Shown here one piece after another: positions 38,842-51,266 of a stretch of 64,000 bases of DNA; positions within the stretch are counted from its first letter, which is position 1, and every line of letters begins with the position of its first letter. The notes below the pieces were generated by a model that searched no databases, was not told the DNA's origin, and saw only the letters and a program-made list of their open reading frames with translations. A program made the translations under genes and the position numbers. The stretch is from Rachycentron canadum (Eukaryota; Chordata; Actinopteri; Carangiformes; Rachycentridae): assembly GCA_038496675.1 (NCBI GenBank), contig CM076650.1, forward strand, positions 26,342,710 through 26,406,709, given 5' to 3'.

Positions 38842-39370
38842 TTTTAGAGGCCATGTGGTCGATAGAACCGGTCAAACCCCCTGGAAGCATCATCTGTTCA
38901 GATTGTGCAGCTGCCTTGTTGGCTCTGAGGAGTGGGACATCAAGGGCCCACACCGACCTGCTCCAGGAGATTCTGTGCTGCTTGTTAAGGATGGAGTGTA
39001 GGCGTTCTGTGGATCCCTGGGCACTCAGGTGTTGAGGGAATTGAAATTCGTGACAAACTGGCTAAGGAAAACTAGATATGTCATTTGCAAGGAAAAATTT
39101 GAGTGGGAAAAAGAGAGAAGGGGTAAGTAAGGGGAGGAACAAGAGAGGGTGAAATAACATCCTGACGGTTTGTGGCAGTGAGGTAGAAACAGCCCGACAT
39201 GCTGTGTTGTGTATAATGAATACAGAAGTTACACTTATTCAGGGAGGTGTTAATTCTGGGTCCATTCTTTCTCTTTCAAAATTGTCTATGTTTGAATCTG
39301 AAAGACTTTCCAACTCATCTGTAGAGTCTCAAAGTTTCTTCATTCAGCTGTCCTGCATTTAAAAATATAG
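38842..39370 (+). pseudogene. I/Jockey-like LINE RNase H and C-terminal region
   Basis: The frame 38853-39035 reads IICSDCAAALLALRSGTSRA and LLQEILCCLLRMECR, which fits the RNase H segment of I/Jockey-type LINEs. It is followed, after a frameshift, by GIEIRDKLAK-like sequence. At about 39170-39235 a further frame gives CGSEVETARHAVL, the terminal Cys/His-type region of these elements. The order EN, RT, RNase H, C-terminus across 36390-39370 shows one plus-strand element with internal losses. Confidence 0.68.
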
Positions 39371-40534
39371 GATAAATAGTAAATCCTTCAGAGTGAACAT
39401 ACTGCAAATAAAGAAAAAATAATCCCAATGTCCGTCTGCTAAATCCACCATGAGGGCTTAGAGCTGTACAGTAAACAGTAAATCATCAAGTGCATAAGGC
39501 CTCTCTCATAGACATTTGAGCTTATTTTGCACACGTTGAACAAGTTTGCATTTCAGCAGACTTTGTCACAGGGTTACCATGTTTATCAAGGGACATCCGG
39601 AAATGGATAATGACCAGAATGAAAAAAGAATGAGGCAGAAAAGGTGTGGAGAGTTTAGATGTCAGAATAATGTGGTTTGATTTTCCATAGCATTATTAGT
39701 ATGAAAATGGACATTTTGACTGAGCTAAAAAGATTCAGACCTTTTGCCAAAACAGTATATAACAATAATCCCCTTTCAGGTGATATATGTCATTAATATG
39801 ACTTCCCTGATACATAGCACATCTCAGTTCTCTACATAGAAGTATTGTTGGTTTCTGGGGACTCAGGCCAAAATATGATGAAGTTTGAATTTGTGCTCTG
39901 TTGTGCTTCCTGGGCTGGTTTGGCACTGCAGTTTTTACACTGAATGATGCAAAAGCAAGCAAAGCCTTCTGGCAAAAAACAACGGGGTGTGACCAGCAAC
40001 CACAAGCGCTGGTGCAAACCAGGTGCAACCAGATACAGTTGAGTACAACATAGAAGAGAGGCTGAACACATGAAGAGAAGGAATACAGCAGGTGGAGTTG
40101 GGCTGTGATGAGCAATCACATGAGCTCCTCCCTTTAAAAGCAGACCAGTCATCACACAGAACAAACCCATCAGACTAAACTGGATGATAATGTCAGTAAT
40201 ATCTCAGTCTCAGAAACGTTGTATTTTGATGCACATAAGTAAAAGTAAATTCACAAACATTGCTATTTGCCTGTAACAAAAATGCCACACCAAAATCAGC
40301 ACTAACACTGCACCACCCTGTCAGCATTCACACATTGATGCAAGCGTGTTGGTTTGTTGCTAGGAATCAGACACGCACCTTAGGAAACTGCATAAAGACT
40401 GTGTTTACCTGCTGTGGCAGGTATTGCAAAAACCATCCATGTGTCTAATGTGAACAGTGTCATTCAAAGTGACCCCCCAGGCAACAGAGCATTTCCCCGT
40501 TTATTCATCAAAAATCAGGCCTTATATGATCCTG
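39371..40534. other. intergenic, possible old LTR-like sequence on the minus strand
   Basis: Minus-strand frames at 39735-40170 are open for 112-126 codons but have no domain. The sequence GGGAGGAGCTCATGTGATTG (minus strand, near 40120) and its surroundings have a non-coding-repeat feel. I cannot identify the family. Confidence 0.35.
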
Positions 40535-40920
40535 CGTGGCACCCAGCTTTTGGTCCAGGCCATGGTTATCTTGTGCACAGTGAAACCCTTTCGGATGCTC
40601 CAGAATGGTCCATCTGGTCCTTGATCGGTCCAAAAGATCACATGTCACTCATTGACCTAAACTTGCTTCCCATACCCAAATCAAATTCCAGTCACTACTG
40701 CTGCCTTCAGAGTGACTTCTGGGTCTGCACAACTTACTTGAACTCAATCAGTCAGCCACTGTGTTCCTGTAAGAAATGTCATCTGGCATTCCCATTCCTG
40801 CAAGCAAGACCATCTCAGTCTAGCCTGTGGACCTCCTCTCCGAACACCCCAACATGCCTAACTAGCACTTGCTCTGCACTTCTGGTGCACTTCTTTATCT
40901 GGTGTGCTTGCAGTTATTAA
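40535..40920 (+). mobile_element. L2/Rex1-like LINE C-terminal fragment
   Basis: Shifting between plus-strand frames gives LCTVKPFRMLQNGP, LIDLNLLPIPKSNS, YLNSISQPLCSCKKCHLA and SLWTSS. These match the fish L2/Rex1 post-RT region (LCTVKPLQMVQNA, LHWLPI, YLNS, SLWTS-like ending). The open frame 40414-40920 is a by-product. The same family is present at 23641-23860 and, minus strand, at 45361-46150. Confidence 0.68.
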
Positions 40921-42846
40921 ATAGCTGTTGTACTTAGTACATACATTAGTCTCAGACTGCACAAGTTTAGTGATGTCCCTCTGGATCTGTCAGATGCAAA
41001 TTTTCTCACCTAGTGATGTCACTTTCATTTCACCCTTTGAAGCTCTGATTTTGCACCAAGGATTGCTTGTAGCTACAGACTCTACTGTCCAAAATCAGTA
41101 GAATAGCATAATGCACATTATGCTTTGGCTTGGACTTTTCCTTTGGGAATGTGTAAAGAAGAAGATTTCTAGGTTGCAAAAGTAGTCAGTGCAATTTCTT
41201 GTTTCCACTTTGAGCTGCTAGAAGCATCATCTGAGGCTTTTGTGCTGTTCAGGATGTATTTTTTGCAGTGCTGAGGAGGTGATTGAAGATCAGCATACTC
41301 TGACCTGACCATCCATTTCAGGAACGCCTCCCATCACTATAAATCATCCCTCAGCAAAACACTCAGTCACCTCTGCAGGAGTGAAGCATTTGCAGTGACC
41401 CTGTTGTCAGGTCTCTGGGTTCTCTGCTTCATGTAACACAGAGGAAAAGCAGACTAGGAGCAGATGCTGTTCAGACCCTTCCATGAAAGTGTTTGACACT
41501 TACTTCAGAGCTTCTGTGAGTCTGCCAGTGTGGCCAACATTATCTGAATTTAACTGCTTCAGTAAACCCCTCTCATGTGGCACTTACTCCCTGCGGATTA
41601 AAACAAACACCGAAAAATGATTTGCAGCTGCTAATTAACCCAGTAGGTCAAATGAAAAAGTGTTTGCCAAAGAAGTGAATGCTTGGATACCACCTGCTGC
41701 TTAACAGCAACTACAGTCCCAGAAGGCCGGGCCCTCCCACAGCGTATTAACGTTCACCAATCTACCATAGAAGAGGTTAATGATGAGGGTTAGCCATCCC
41801 ACACAATTGTCTGAATTTAAAAGCAGGTAGTCAGAGCTGTCAGTTTCAGAGAGCTGCTTCGGTCTTTAGGTTCTCCAAAACTCCCTAAGCCCTTTCTCAG
41901 TGACAGTGTAACAGAAAGGGGCATTTGGAATTTACAGACAAAGCATTCTAAGATAAGCAGTGGATCACCAGCTGGGCAAAGCAGGTACCTGACCATTAGT
42001 TTGTCTATGTGACAATTACTTTGTAAGAATATCATCAATTTTATTTTGTAATGTTTTGTCAATGGTTTTGCAACAATAACTTAGAATGTAAAAGCATATC
42101 AAATAATAAAGGAAATAAATGATCATGTTTCCATTGGGTCACAACACTAGTTGGTTAAAGGTGGGAGAGTTAAAGGTAAGAATATGAGAGTAGACTCAAT
42201 TCAGATTAATAACCTTTTCACATATGAGCCTTCAGTGACACAACCTAATACATGGACAGTAGCTGTGGTAGTGGAGGATGGCAGTAGGACGGGCAGTCTC
42301 CCACAGCCCAGGCAGGGTTCCATGATGCAGGTCCGCTGGAAAGGTTCAGCAGAGTTTTATGCTTTCAGGCAGGGGAAGTCAGCCGGTGGACGCCGCTTTT
42401 GAAGTAAGTGTTTGGTAAACATAACAGGTCAGGAGATAGAGCAGTGTGGCTAGTCCACACAAGTCAAAAGTGGAGCTTACACAGCGGACAGAGAGAGTCT
42501 GAGGCTCTGCTGTGGTGCATGGATCAGTGTACTCGTAATGCACTCATTTGTTTGGCCAGACGAACCTGGAAAGCGACGGTGCAGGCTACAGGAAGTAACT
42601 CCACCTTCATTTCTGTAGTTCAAATTAGGAGAAGAGGTAGTGATGTGGGCTGAGAAGCTAAAGCCTGACAGAGGCCTGAGAGCACAGAAGGAAAGAGGAC
42701 AAAGAGTGCCCCAACCAGTTACTGTTATAGGTTAAAGGGGTGGGGACAATGAAAGCTGACCCTCTTGGCATAAACCTTGAGGTTACACTTCTATTAAGTG
42801 TCTATACTGAGATTTGCATACAGTATCTAGGTCATAGATACTGAAT

Positions 42847-42863
42847 CTAACCCTAACCCTAAC
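42847..42863. repeat. short telomere-like repeat
   Basis: Just under three copies of CTAACC, the vertebrate telomere motif. Too short to indicate a chromosome fusion. Confidence 0.7.
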
Positions 42864-44238
42864 ACCAAACTGTAATAATATCAACATGGTTTTTGTATAT
42901 CTCAGGCAGATTTTGGAGGGAAACAGTCTTACTTGGTTTATGACTCAAACCATAGAATACTTTGAAGAACAGAGAATAAAAAAGGGATCAACCAAAAAGA
43001 GGTCTGTGTGTTTATCTCATGTCCTGTGTCAGGGGGAGCAGGGAGACTGATATGATGCGCATCTTTAATCACAATTCCTCTGCCATCAAAAGTTTGCAAA
43101 CCTGATGTAGATATACATGATAATTAAATTAACTTTGGGAGGCAACAGACAGAAGCAATAGACCATTTGCCCCAACCCATTTTGCCAAGAGTCCCAGAGA
43201 CCAATGAGAATTTCAATGCTGGAATATTCCTGTCCCAGGTTTATGGTGTGCCAGCTGGTTGCTCGTTGTAATTCCTATGAACTTCTGACCTTATAGTTGA
43301 CATGCACGTGTATGAAAAGATTTTTTCAAAGTTAAATGCATAAATAAATAAAAGATGAGAAAATGAAATTCATCCTCAATTTCTCTCCACATATGCAACC
43401 CTGTCCCATAGTAATTTTTCAATAATACCACAAGATGGCAGCATTTAGCTGTTTTTGCCTGAAAGATGTTTTTGTTGCATTTGCTGGCAGAAGAGCAGCC
43501 ACTGGCTGCCCGGAGAATTTTTACTTTGATTCAACATCATTGACTTTGAAATCATATTTAAATATGAACCATATTTCCTCCTAGTGTAGATGTTAAATCT
43601 CTGATAGCAGTTGCTCAAACCAACAACTGGCAGTATTAAGTCACACTGTGTGAAAGACAAATATTAAGGGTCACTGACGTTGCTCTGGGGAACAACCACA
43701 AAAAAAAAGAAAAGTTTAGTTTAACCTTTGACTCATTATCCACTCATTGGGTTCACGGAGGCTCACATTCTTCGAGCGGACCAGTCAAATTCTTTTGGCC
43801 ACACTTTTGTATGAGTAAGAGTTGTGACATTGAGGAGTCTGGAAGCACTTTGGGCTTTGAGCAGTTCAGTCTTTTGTTTCCTGGAACTGATGTCTTGTTG
43901 CTAAGTGTTGTAAGCTACAACACAGCTTGCTGGCTGGTCCAGTATGTGTAGATCTGGAACCATTAACAGATGGAACATCCCCTCAGGTCATGTCAGGGCC
44001 TGAAGAAACTCACATTTCCCATTCAAAGTGAACACTGGTCAATAAGAACATAGTATTTTGCAAATATGACAGAATTTCATGACACCATCTTCTTTCTTCA
44101 GAATTAGTATTCTCAAAGAAAAACACTAGTGATGCATGAGAGTTACAACCAATGAAGAATCTGCATCTGGAGTACTAACAGGGTGACTCATCACACTGTG
44201 CTGTAATTGAAACAGATGCTGTTGTGAGTGGGTTTGAA

Positions 44239-44273
44239 TGGTAGACCAAAATATGAAATATTTTGGTCTACCA
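44239..44273. repeat. perfect fold-back, 16-base arms
   Basis: The left arm TGGTAGACCAAAATAT (44239-44254) is the exact reverse complement of 44258-44273, with loop GAA. Confidence 0.95.
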
Positions 44274-44612
44274 GCGAGTGGAGTGGCAGATGATGGCTGA
44301 GAAGCGTGGAGACCACAGGGGAGTACTGTTGCAGTTTGCGGAGCAGATTCCCAACAGGAGCAAGTGGAAGCACTGGAGCCGGTAACGCAGTAAGAAGAGA
44401 CACGGGTGAGGGAAAGATCCACAGCAATAATTACTGAAAGGAGCTTTCACAGGTGAGGTTTCAACAGCCTGAGGTACCACAGTACGAAGCAGAACAAGCC
44501 GACGAAAGAGTGGGTGGAAGACCAGGGCTTTTCAACAGGGCTAGATATGTGATGAGCTGCAGGTTGTCAGGCTGCAGCCACACCCCTGATGGGAGAGGGA
44601 GACATCCATACA

Positions 44613-44613
<1 letters not shown>

Positions 44614-44650
<37 letters not shown>
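44614..44650. repeat. (CA)n microsatellite
   Basis: A 37-base CA run. Confidence 0.97.
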
Positions 44651-44651
<1 letters not shown>

Positions 44652-44904
44652 CAAGGAGGAGACACAGGAGAAAAAGGAAACATGCACAAGTAACACTGGG
44701 GAGCAGGCATAGGTCACAGCAGGGCCATGACACTGCTCCTCTCACCAGGAACTTGAGGCTGCAGTGGACACAGGATCACCAGCACTGGAAAAGTTGGAGG
44801 CTGGACTGATGGATCCGGATTTAGGTACAGTCAGAATGAGGTGGCGAACTGGTGTGGGGATGTGGGGATCTGAATACCAATCAGTCATGGTCTAAATGCC
44901 AGTC

Positions 44905-45208
44905 TATCTGAGTATTGTTGCATGTTCATCCCTTCATGGCCACAGTTCCTGCAGGACAATGCTGTTTCATCAACATGACAGTGAGTTCAGTTCAGTCTCC
45001 AGACCTGGATCCAGGAGACCACCTTTGAGGTGTGGTAGAACGGAGAAAGATTGGCAGCTTGAATCTGCAGAAATGATGTGATGCAGTCATGTCATCATGG
45101 AGCCACAGAGGAAGGTTTCAACATCTGCTTCATCTGGATTCATGGCATGAAGATCTCTGGAACGAATCAGTGTTAGTGTGGTGTTCCTGATAAAGTGCTC
45201 AGTGAGTG
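44905..45208 (+). mobile_element. Tc1/mariner-type relic, family B, plus orientation
   Basis: An inverted relative of 34652-35233 and 54763-55363. Plus-strand traces include LQDNAV (second catalytic Asp block, normally QQDNAPCH) and the block GATGTGATGCAGTCATGTCA. The right end reads CTGATAAAGTGCTCAGTGAG, resembling the family terminus. Many stops; not functional. Confidence 0.6.
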
Positions 45209-45360
45209 AATGTGACCACCCCATCACCTGGTGAATCACCTGCATGTTGTCTGTATCACTAATGGAAGGTGGTTTGTTTTAAAAACCTGATGAGGATTGT
45301 TACTATCCCATTTAACACTTTTAATAACAATAACTATCATGCATTGATCCCTGCTGCACC

Positions 45361-46150
45361 TCAATTGCATTTCTTTCCATTGTTGAAGGTGAAAATGATT
45401 TCTACAAGTTCTACATCTGTTGAATAAGTGCTAGAGATCATATAAGAGTGCAACAGAAGTAAATAGTAAGAGCTAGTTGAGAGAGAGTTGAGATGCTCTT
45501 GGAAGAGATGAGTTCTCAAGAGCTTCTTGAAGATAAATAGGGACGTCTCTGCTTTGATAGGATTTGGAAGCCTCTTCCACCATCTAGGAACCATGGATAA
45601 GAACAGTCTGGACTGTGATTGCTTTGTTTCCAGGGATGGTCATGCAAGATGACGTTCCTTGCAGGAACACAGAGGCTGAGAAGGAGCAGAGTTCAAGTAT
45701 GGGTGCAGACAATTTGCACCAGGCGCAAATTCTCTAATGCTGCCTTTGCCGGTGTAGGTCAATGAGTAGCAGAGTGCCAGACGTGCCATTTTGGGCTGAT
45801 TGAAGACCAAACAGGCTGCTGCATTCTGGACCATATACAAGGGTTTAACTGTGCACAAAGGAAGGCCTGCCAGAAGATCATTGCAGGAATCAAGGCAAGA
45901 GATAACCAAGGGCTGGGTGGCATACTGAGTCAGGTAAGATCAGATTTTTGAGATTTTTCTTCTATTTTATCGAGCAAAGTGACATGACTGAGAGATGGAT
46001 GCAGCACGGTCAGAGAAAGGTAATCATCGTCAAACATGACACCCAGGTTTTTTGCAACCTTGGTTGATGTCATTGTTGAAGAGTCAGTTTTGATATCGTG
46101 CTGAGGACACTGATTGGCTGGGACGAACAGGAGTTCAATCTTAGAGATAT
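45361..46150 (-). mobile_element. L2/Rex1-like LINE 3' relic, minus strand
   Basis: The minus-strand frame 45640-45909 reads LVISCLDSCNDLLAGLPLCT, VKPLYMVQNAAACLVFNQPK and later YLNSAPSQPLCSCKERHLA. The frame 45361-45594 continues with PRWWKRLPNPIKAETSLFIF and LRTHLFQEHL. These are the conserved post-RT blocks of fish L2/Rex1 LINEs (LVISRLDYCN, QNAAARLVFN, WN-LP, LKTHLF). Further upstream (to about 46150) the match continues at nucleotide level only. A segment between FNQPK and YLNS is shortened. It is an inactive 5'-truncated copy. Confidence 0.82.
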
Positions 46151-46635
46151 CAGATTAGTGTGCCACTGAATCAAATTTTATGTGAAGCAGTTAATCTCCA
46201 TTCTGACCTTTATCTGAGCATTGGGTGATGACAAAAATAACGAGATTGTGAGTACAAGCTGCTGCAGATTAAATGAATTTCTTCCACAGGGTGGTGAGGA
46301 TCAACCTTGCATAGGGTTAGCTGCTGAAATCTAAAATCCCTCACTAAGCACACAGCATTTTAATATAATTTTAATACATTGAATCAAGATGTCATGGATT
46401 TGATATGACAACCTCATGAACCTGGACAGCCCCCTGGAGTCCAGCAGACAGAACCCACTGAAAACATTCTCCCAACAAGAGGTAATCTGGCATAAATAAA
46501 GGTTTGTATTCATTCGTTACATTAAGTCCCATGTGATTGAGTATTTCATTCCCATTTCATTCCATTTAGGAGTCAGGATAAATTACCTTATATAGAATAA
46601 TGTGTGTTTTTCAAGAGATTTAATATTAGCTAGAC

Positions 46636-46667
46636 CACAGTGTCTGCCAGTGCTGGCAGACACTGTG
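46636..46667. repeat. perfect hairpin, 14-base arms
   Basis: The left arm CACAGTGTCTGCCA pairs exactly with TGGCAGACACTGTG across loop GTGC. Confidence 0.95.
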
Positions 46668-46717
46668 TTTTCATAACCAGGGGAGAGGAGTAGTAAGTGT
46701 TTCTGTCTCTCTTTTTC

Positions 46718-46720
<3 letters not shown>

Positions 46721-46757
<37 letters not shown>
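46721..46757. repeat. (CA)n microsatellite
   Basis: A 37-base CA run, 50 bases after the perfect hairpin. Confidence 0.97.
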
Positions 46758-46761
<4 letters not shown>

Positions 46762-47310
46762 GCCAGTGAGTGCTTCAAAGATGTCACATAAAAAAACATA
46801 TTTTGGCTGATAGGCATCCCATCTGACAGACATGTTCAGGGTTAGCAGAAGGTCAGACAGTGGAGACTTTGACAAGGACAAGGGCAACAACAAGCCCGCA
46901 GCCACATAGACACCATCCTCTGAAGGACATACAAATGATGGCTCCTGAATTCAACTACCTTGTTATGTTAACTCGTTGGAGATTCCCAAAAGCAGGTACT
47001 GGTCTGCCAACCAATAAACCAGTAAAAGAAAAGTTAACCCAGTGACAAAAACATCTGGCACAGGGATCATCAGCACACAGAACACACAATGAGACCCTGT
47101 GCTCATTGTGTGTCTCCTCCTCTGATGTCCAGTCTGATGTCCAGCCTCAGTGTCCTACAGTATCAGAGGAATGCATGTACGTGGCAGACAGGAGGTTTCA
47201 ACAACAAACTAAATATTTAGTTTCTAACTTGTAGTTGTGACCTGTTTGCTTGTTGTGAGTGTATATTTTTATTATAGTCTAGTATTTGGTATGAGTGGGG
47301 TGTGTGCAAG

Positions 47311-47359
<49 letters not shown>

Positions 47360-47360
47360 T
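47311..47360. repeat. (TC)n tract
   Basis: An interrupted TC array with TTTC and TGTC variants. Confidence 0.9.
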
Positions 47361-48148
47361 TAGGAATCACTCAGTGATCAGTCAATAAACCTCCCTACTC
47401 CAATCTGCCAAACATGCAGCCAGCTCACCACCACTCGCTTTCACCAGCCTGCTACCCCTGTGTCTGCATGTGGGTCCTATGAGATGACTTCATGGATGTT
47501 GAGTTTGGGAGTTAGGCACACACACACAATGTAACAGGTCATTATTGGGGACTTAGACTTTCATTCATTTCCTGGAGAGTTGCCAACCTTAACCTACGCT
47601 TCCACTCAAATGGGGACATGGCTTTTGTCCCCAGTTGGACAAGCCATCCCCAATTAAATGCTCCATCTATACACACACACACACAGGCGTTTTTAATTCC
47701 TGCTGCTTTTGTCCACAATTATTCAGAGAGAAGACTGTTATCATCCACTCATATGAGCCAAATAAAAACCTGATGTGTAGCAAAAGTGTCAGTGTACACA
47801 CAGGCTCAATTGATCTCTATAAATTTGACTTTTATGCAAAATAAGTGACATTAAATCAGAGGGAGCCACAATTAAGGTGTAATTCTGGTGTGCATGCTGC
47901 GCTGCAGGTTGACCAGAGAGCTGAGCCAAAGTCTCAGAAGCTTTTAAAATGGGCTCAGGTTGCACATTGTCATTGTTACTGCAAAATGCCTGCCTCCTGA
48001 GCAGAGATAGGTCTGTGTGGGTCTGTCACAAAACAAAGGCATAACTGCCATGTGCTTCTACCAGGAAACAGGGGGTAGAAGATATTCTGTATATATCTGT
48101 TCAGAAAATCACGGTTGTATTAAATTATGAACTGACTGCTGATCGGCT

Positions 48149-48190
48149 CCCATGAAGCCAGGGGCTCAGGTGGGCCCTTGGCTTCATGGG
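48149..48190. repeat. stem-loop, 12-base perfect arms extendable to 17
   Basis: CCCATGAAGCCA (48149-48160) pairs with TGGCTTCATGGG (48179-48190). The inner GGGGC/GCCCT pairs extend the stem with one G-T pair. A second small hairpin (GAAACCACA/TGTGGTTTC) follows at about 48199-48219. Confidence 0.8.
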
Positions 48191-48576
48191 TTCATGGTGA
48201 AACCACAGCTTGTGGTTTCTGAACCAGAGCACCAGAATTTGTCCCACATATTTATCGTTATACGGACGGTCCAACGTGCTAATGTCGTCATCCCTGTTGC
48301 TAGCTGGACAAAACTGCAATAACTCACTCTAAGTGGCTGCCTGTTGTCATTTCAATGCCAATGTCTGACTCATGGTAGTTATTAAAAGTCTGCCAGAAAG
48401 AAATGTAAGCACATCTGTCACCTGAATTTTCTATTGTATCTTGATGTTTCTGATGGAATTAGGTTTATTATTTCAATTTTAGTTTAATTTAGTTAAAACC
48501 AATCTGTTTAAGAGGCTAAAGTTAGATACAGAATGGATGAATAGGTTTCATTATGCCCTTTAACTAATAAAGTCTG

Positions 48577-49046
48577 ATGGTGAGAGCGTGTCAAGCTGGT
48601 GGAGACAGTGTGATGCTGTGGACAATGTCCTGCTGGGAAACCTTCCATTCATGTGGATGTTCCTTTGACTCGTCCCACCTCCCTAAACATGGTTCAGACC
48701 AAGTTTCCCCTTCATGGAAACAGTCTTCCCTAATGGCAGTGGCCTCTTTCAGCAGGATAATGCTCCCTGTCACTGCAACAATGGTTCAGGAGCTTTGAGG
48801 AACAACAACCAGTTCAAGGTGTTGACTTGGCTCCAAATTCCCCAGATCTCAGTCCAATCAAGCATCTGTGGGATGAGCTGGACCAACAAGTCTGATCCAT
48901 GGAGGCTCCACCTCACAACTTCAGGACTTAAAGGATCTGCTGCTAAGGTCTTGGTCCAGATACCACAGCTCAGCTTCAGAGGCTGTTATGGTGGCAAAAT
49001 AGGGACCAACACAACATTAGGCAGGTGGTCATAATCTTAAGGCTGA
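48577..49046 (+). mobile_element. Tc1/mariner-type relic, family C
   Basis: Plus-strand frames give GGDSVMLWTMSCW (near the usual SVMLWG block), FPNGSGLFQQDNAPCHCN (second catalytic Asp in QQDNAPCH) and, in another frame, PDLSPIKHLWDEL. In the last the conserved catalytic Glu of PDLNPIEHLWD is Lys. The right end AGGTGGTCATAATCTTAAGG resembles the family terminus. Frameshifts and the Glu to Lys change make it inactive. Confidence 0.8.
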
Positions 49047-49378
49047 GTTTATAGAATAAAATCCACGGGTCAACGATTCCCACGTGAAAGTAGCAGTTTA
49101 TGTCGTTTATATTATCCATGACTACTATTGTAACCATGACAACGAAGGTCGCCTAATATTGAGGAAGTGCTGCTTTGAACCCAAATCACCATCTTTTCCT
49201 AAGCCTAACCAAAACAGGACTATTAGTTAGTAACCACTGCGACAAAGGTAGGTATGTTGCTCTTGGTATTGCATAACAACTAACAGTACCACCGGCTGTA
49301 TTTCAGGCAACACTCCTATGGGCCATATCAGAGGATTGAGAAAAACAACATGTATTTGTTCAGGTGGAAGGACTGGTT

Positions 49379-49379
<1 letters not shown>

Positions 49380-49428
<49 letters not shown>
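49380..49428. repeat. (CA)n microsatellite
   Basis: A 49-base uninterrupted CA run. Confidence 0.97.
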
Positions 49429-49430
<2 letters not shown>

Positions 49431-50026
49431 ATAACCTCTCAATCTAAGCGATTGATACACCCAGTCCCCACATTTCCCTCCTCTAATTTTGCGCTCTCTC
49501 TCTCCCTCTTAGACTCATACTTCCACACACATTGAAACGCACTTTTACACACATACACACATACAGGTCATAAGTCAAGTAGGGCTTGAATGGCAGGAAG
49601 GGAGTGGCTTTGTTAATACTTGACTTTACTGTAATATATGGTGTGAACTGCTCTCTGTGCCACTGAGTTCTAGCCTCACATCTCTCCTCCCCATGTCCAT
49701 TCGGTTACATCAAGATAATTATTTCTTACATCCAGTGTACTATGTAGCTAAGTTCGCTGCAGCCCACTTCCTTGTACAATCTGTTACTATTCATTGTCCA
49801 CTCACATATAATTAGCAGATAGTAAAAGGAAGTGCATCTTTTTAAGGGGAACAACCTCATTCTGGCCTGCATGTAGTGAACATGGTTCTGTCTTCGACCT
49901 GCTTTTTGTTTCAGTGGATTCTGAGCTCCAGGTGTAGTTCAAGTTTACCATCAGATATTGGAGGGATTGAGGTTTTGCTATAGTCTCATGCACAGATGGT
50001 TTTATATCTACATTTAACTGACAGTG

Positions 50027-50188
50027 ATCTGACAGTGGGTCAGTGGTCTGACAGTGGGGGGGTGAGTTCGCTGACAGTGGGTCTGACAGTGGGTCTGTGG
50101 TCTGACAGTGGGTCTGTAGTCTGACAGCGGGGGGTCAGTGGTCTGACAGTGGGTCTGTAGTCCGATAGTGGGGGGTATGTGGTCTGAC
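50027..50188. repeat. minisatellite, unit about 20-22 bases
   Basis: About eight copies of a unit like GGTCTGACAGTGGGTCTGT, with variants carrying longer G runs or CAGT in place of CTGT. The minus strand is open across it and yields a repetitive RPTVRPL/PLSDH-type translation, which I regard as an artefact. Confidence 0.85.
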
Positions 50189-51266
50189 CCTGTACAGTTG
50201 TCAGGAAGGAGAAAATAATATAGCTATAGAGAACTCTGCTGAGGTTCAGGTTGTTCGGGGCAGCTATAACAAAGGAGGGTAGTGCCAAGGATCTTCTACT
50301 GACCATGGACTGTACACAGAACATGGGCTACAACTGACACACTGCAAGAATGACTCAGCCTCTTCTCTGGTGGTACACCAGGGGACAGATTGCTCAGGTT
50401 GAGGCCAGAATCCCATTCTCAGGATAAGGTTGGTGTGACCTGGATACAAAAGAAAAATGTTTTATTTAATATTTTTATTTTATTTTATTTTCACAGCAGA
50501 TCTCCACAGTCTGAGTGGTGGATCACTACCTGTGCATAGATAGGCTGCTTTTTGTCTCATTTCTCATCTGTCAAAGTTCCTGTCTGAGAGTTTCATTTGT
50601 TTTTTGAAGCAGTTTTTCTTTAAACAGTTTCATCTTTCAGCTGCTGAATTGAGTCAGTTCTAGTATCTCTACTTCTAGGAGGGACAGACACTGCTGAATG
50701 CTCTGCACGGACACTGGTGTCCTGGGTGTGTGAGGGCTGGTGAAGTGGGCTGGTGGAGCGGGGCTGGAGGCTCTGTGGACATGGGAGGTTGGAGCTCTTG
50801 TTCTGTTCCAGCTGGAGCTAAAAGGCAGGTGTCTGAATTCTGATGGACCTGTAAGTGTTAAAGGCACAAAGGCCTTTTTCCCTCCAGTTTTCACTCTGGT
50901 GAAGTCTCTTTCAAACTGGTCCAGCTCTGTCTGAAACCCCTGAACCATCACTGAGCCTGTGTTGTTGGGGTTGATGGTGAGTTTTGGTCCAGTATCTGTA
51001 TATGGCTGTCGGATGGATTAGTTGCTAATCATCGTAAGGTATTATATTGCTCATGGAGAGTGGAAAGCCCAACGTCTGGCTGCTCCTGTTATCCCTGCTC
51101 TATTACCTCGTTTTGTCTCAGGGTGGGCTCTCTCAGCAGCCCAGTTATCTAGCTCTATCTTCATGCTTTGGCTCTGGCTAATGGGTTCTAGACTCCATTC
51201 AACTGAGAGAAGTGACTTCTCCACTTTTAACTGTTTAAACACTTTTTTGTCCAATAAAAATATTTT

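Larger units (their letters stand above)
40921..44904. other. intergenic, no gene recognised
   Basis: Contains a short telomere-like (CTAACC)n tract at 42847-42863, a perfect fold-back at 44239-44273 and a CA array at 44614-44650. Open frames at 42151-42402 and 42408-42653 (plus) are adjacent but lack recognisable domains. Confidence 0.5.
46151..48576. other. intergenic with hairpins and simple repeats
   Basis: Contains a perfect hairpin (46636-46667), a CA array (46721-46757), a TC-rich tract (about 47311-47360) and a stem-loop at 48149-48190. No gene recognised. Confidence 0.55.
49047..51266. other. intergenic with CA array and minisatellite
   Basis: Contains the CA array 49380-49428 and the minisatellite at 50027-50188. 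Open frames at 50637-50951 (minus), 50740-50934 and 51022-51303 lack recognisable domains. Confidence 0.5.

Noticed and set aside
42847..42863. Telomere-like CTAACC repeat as a possible chromosome fusion site
   Set aside because: Fewer than three units; such short tracts are common by chance.
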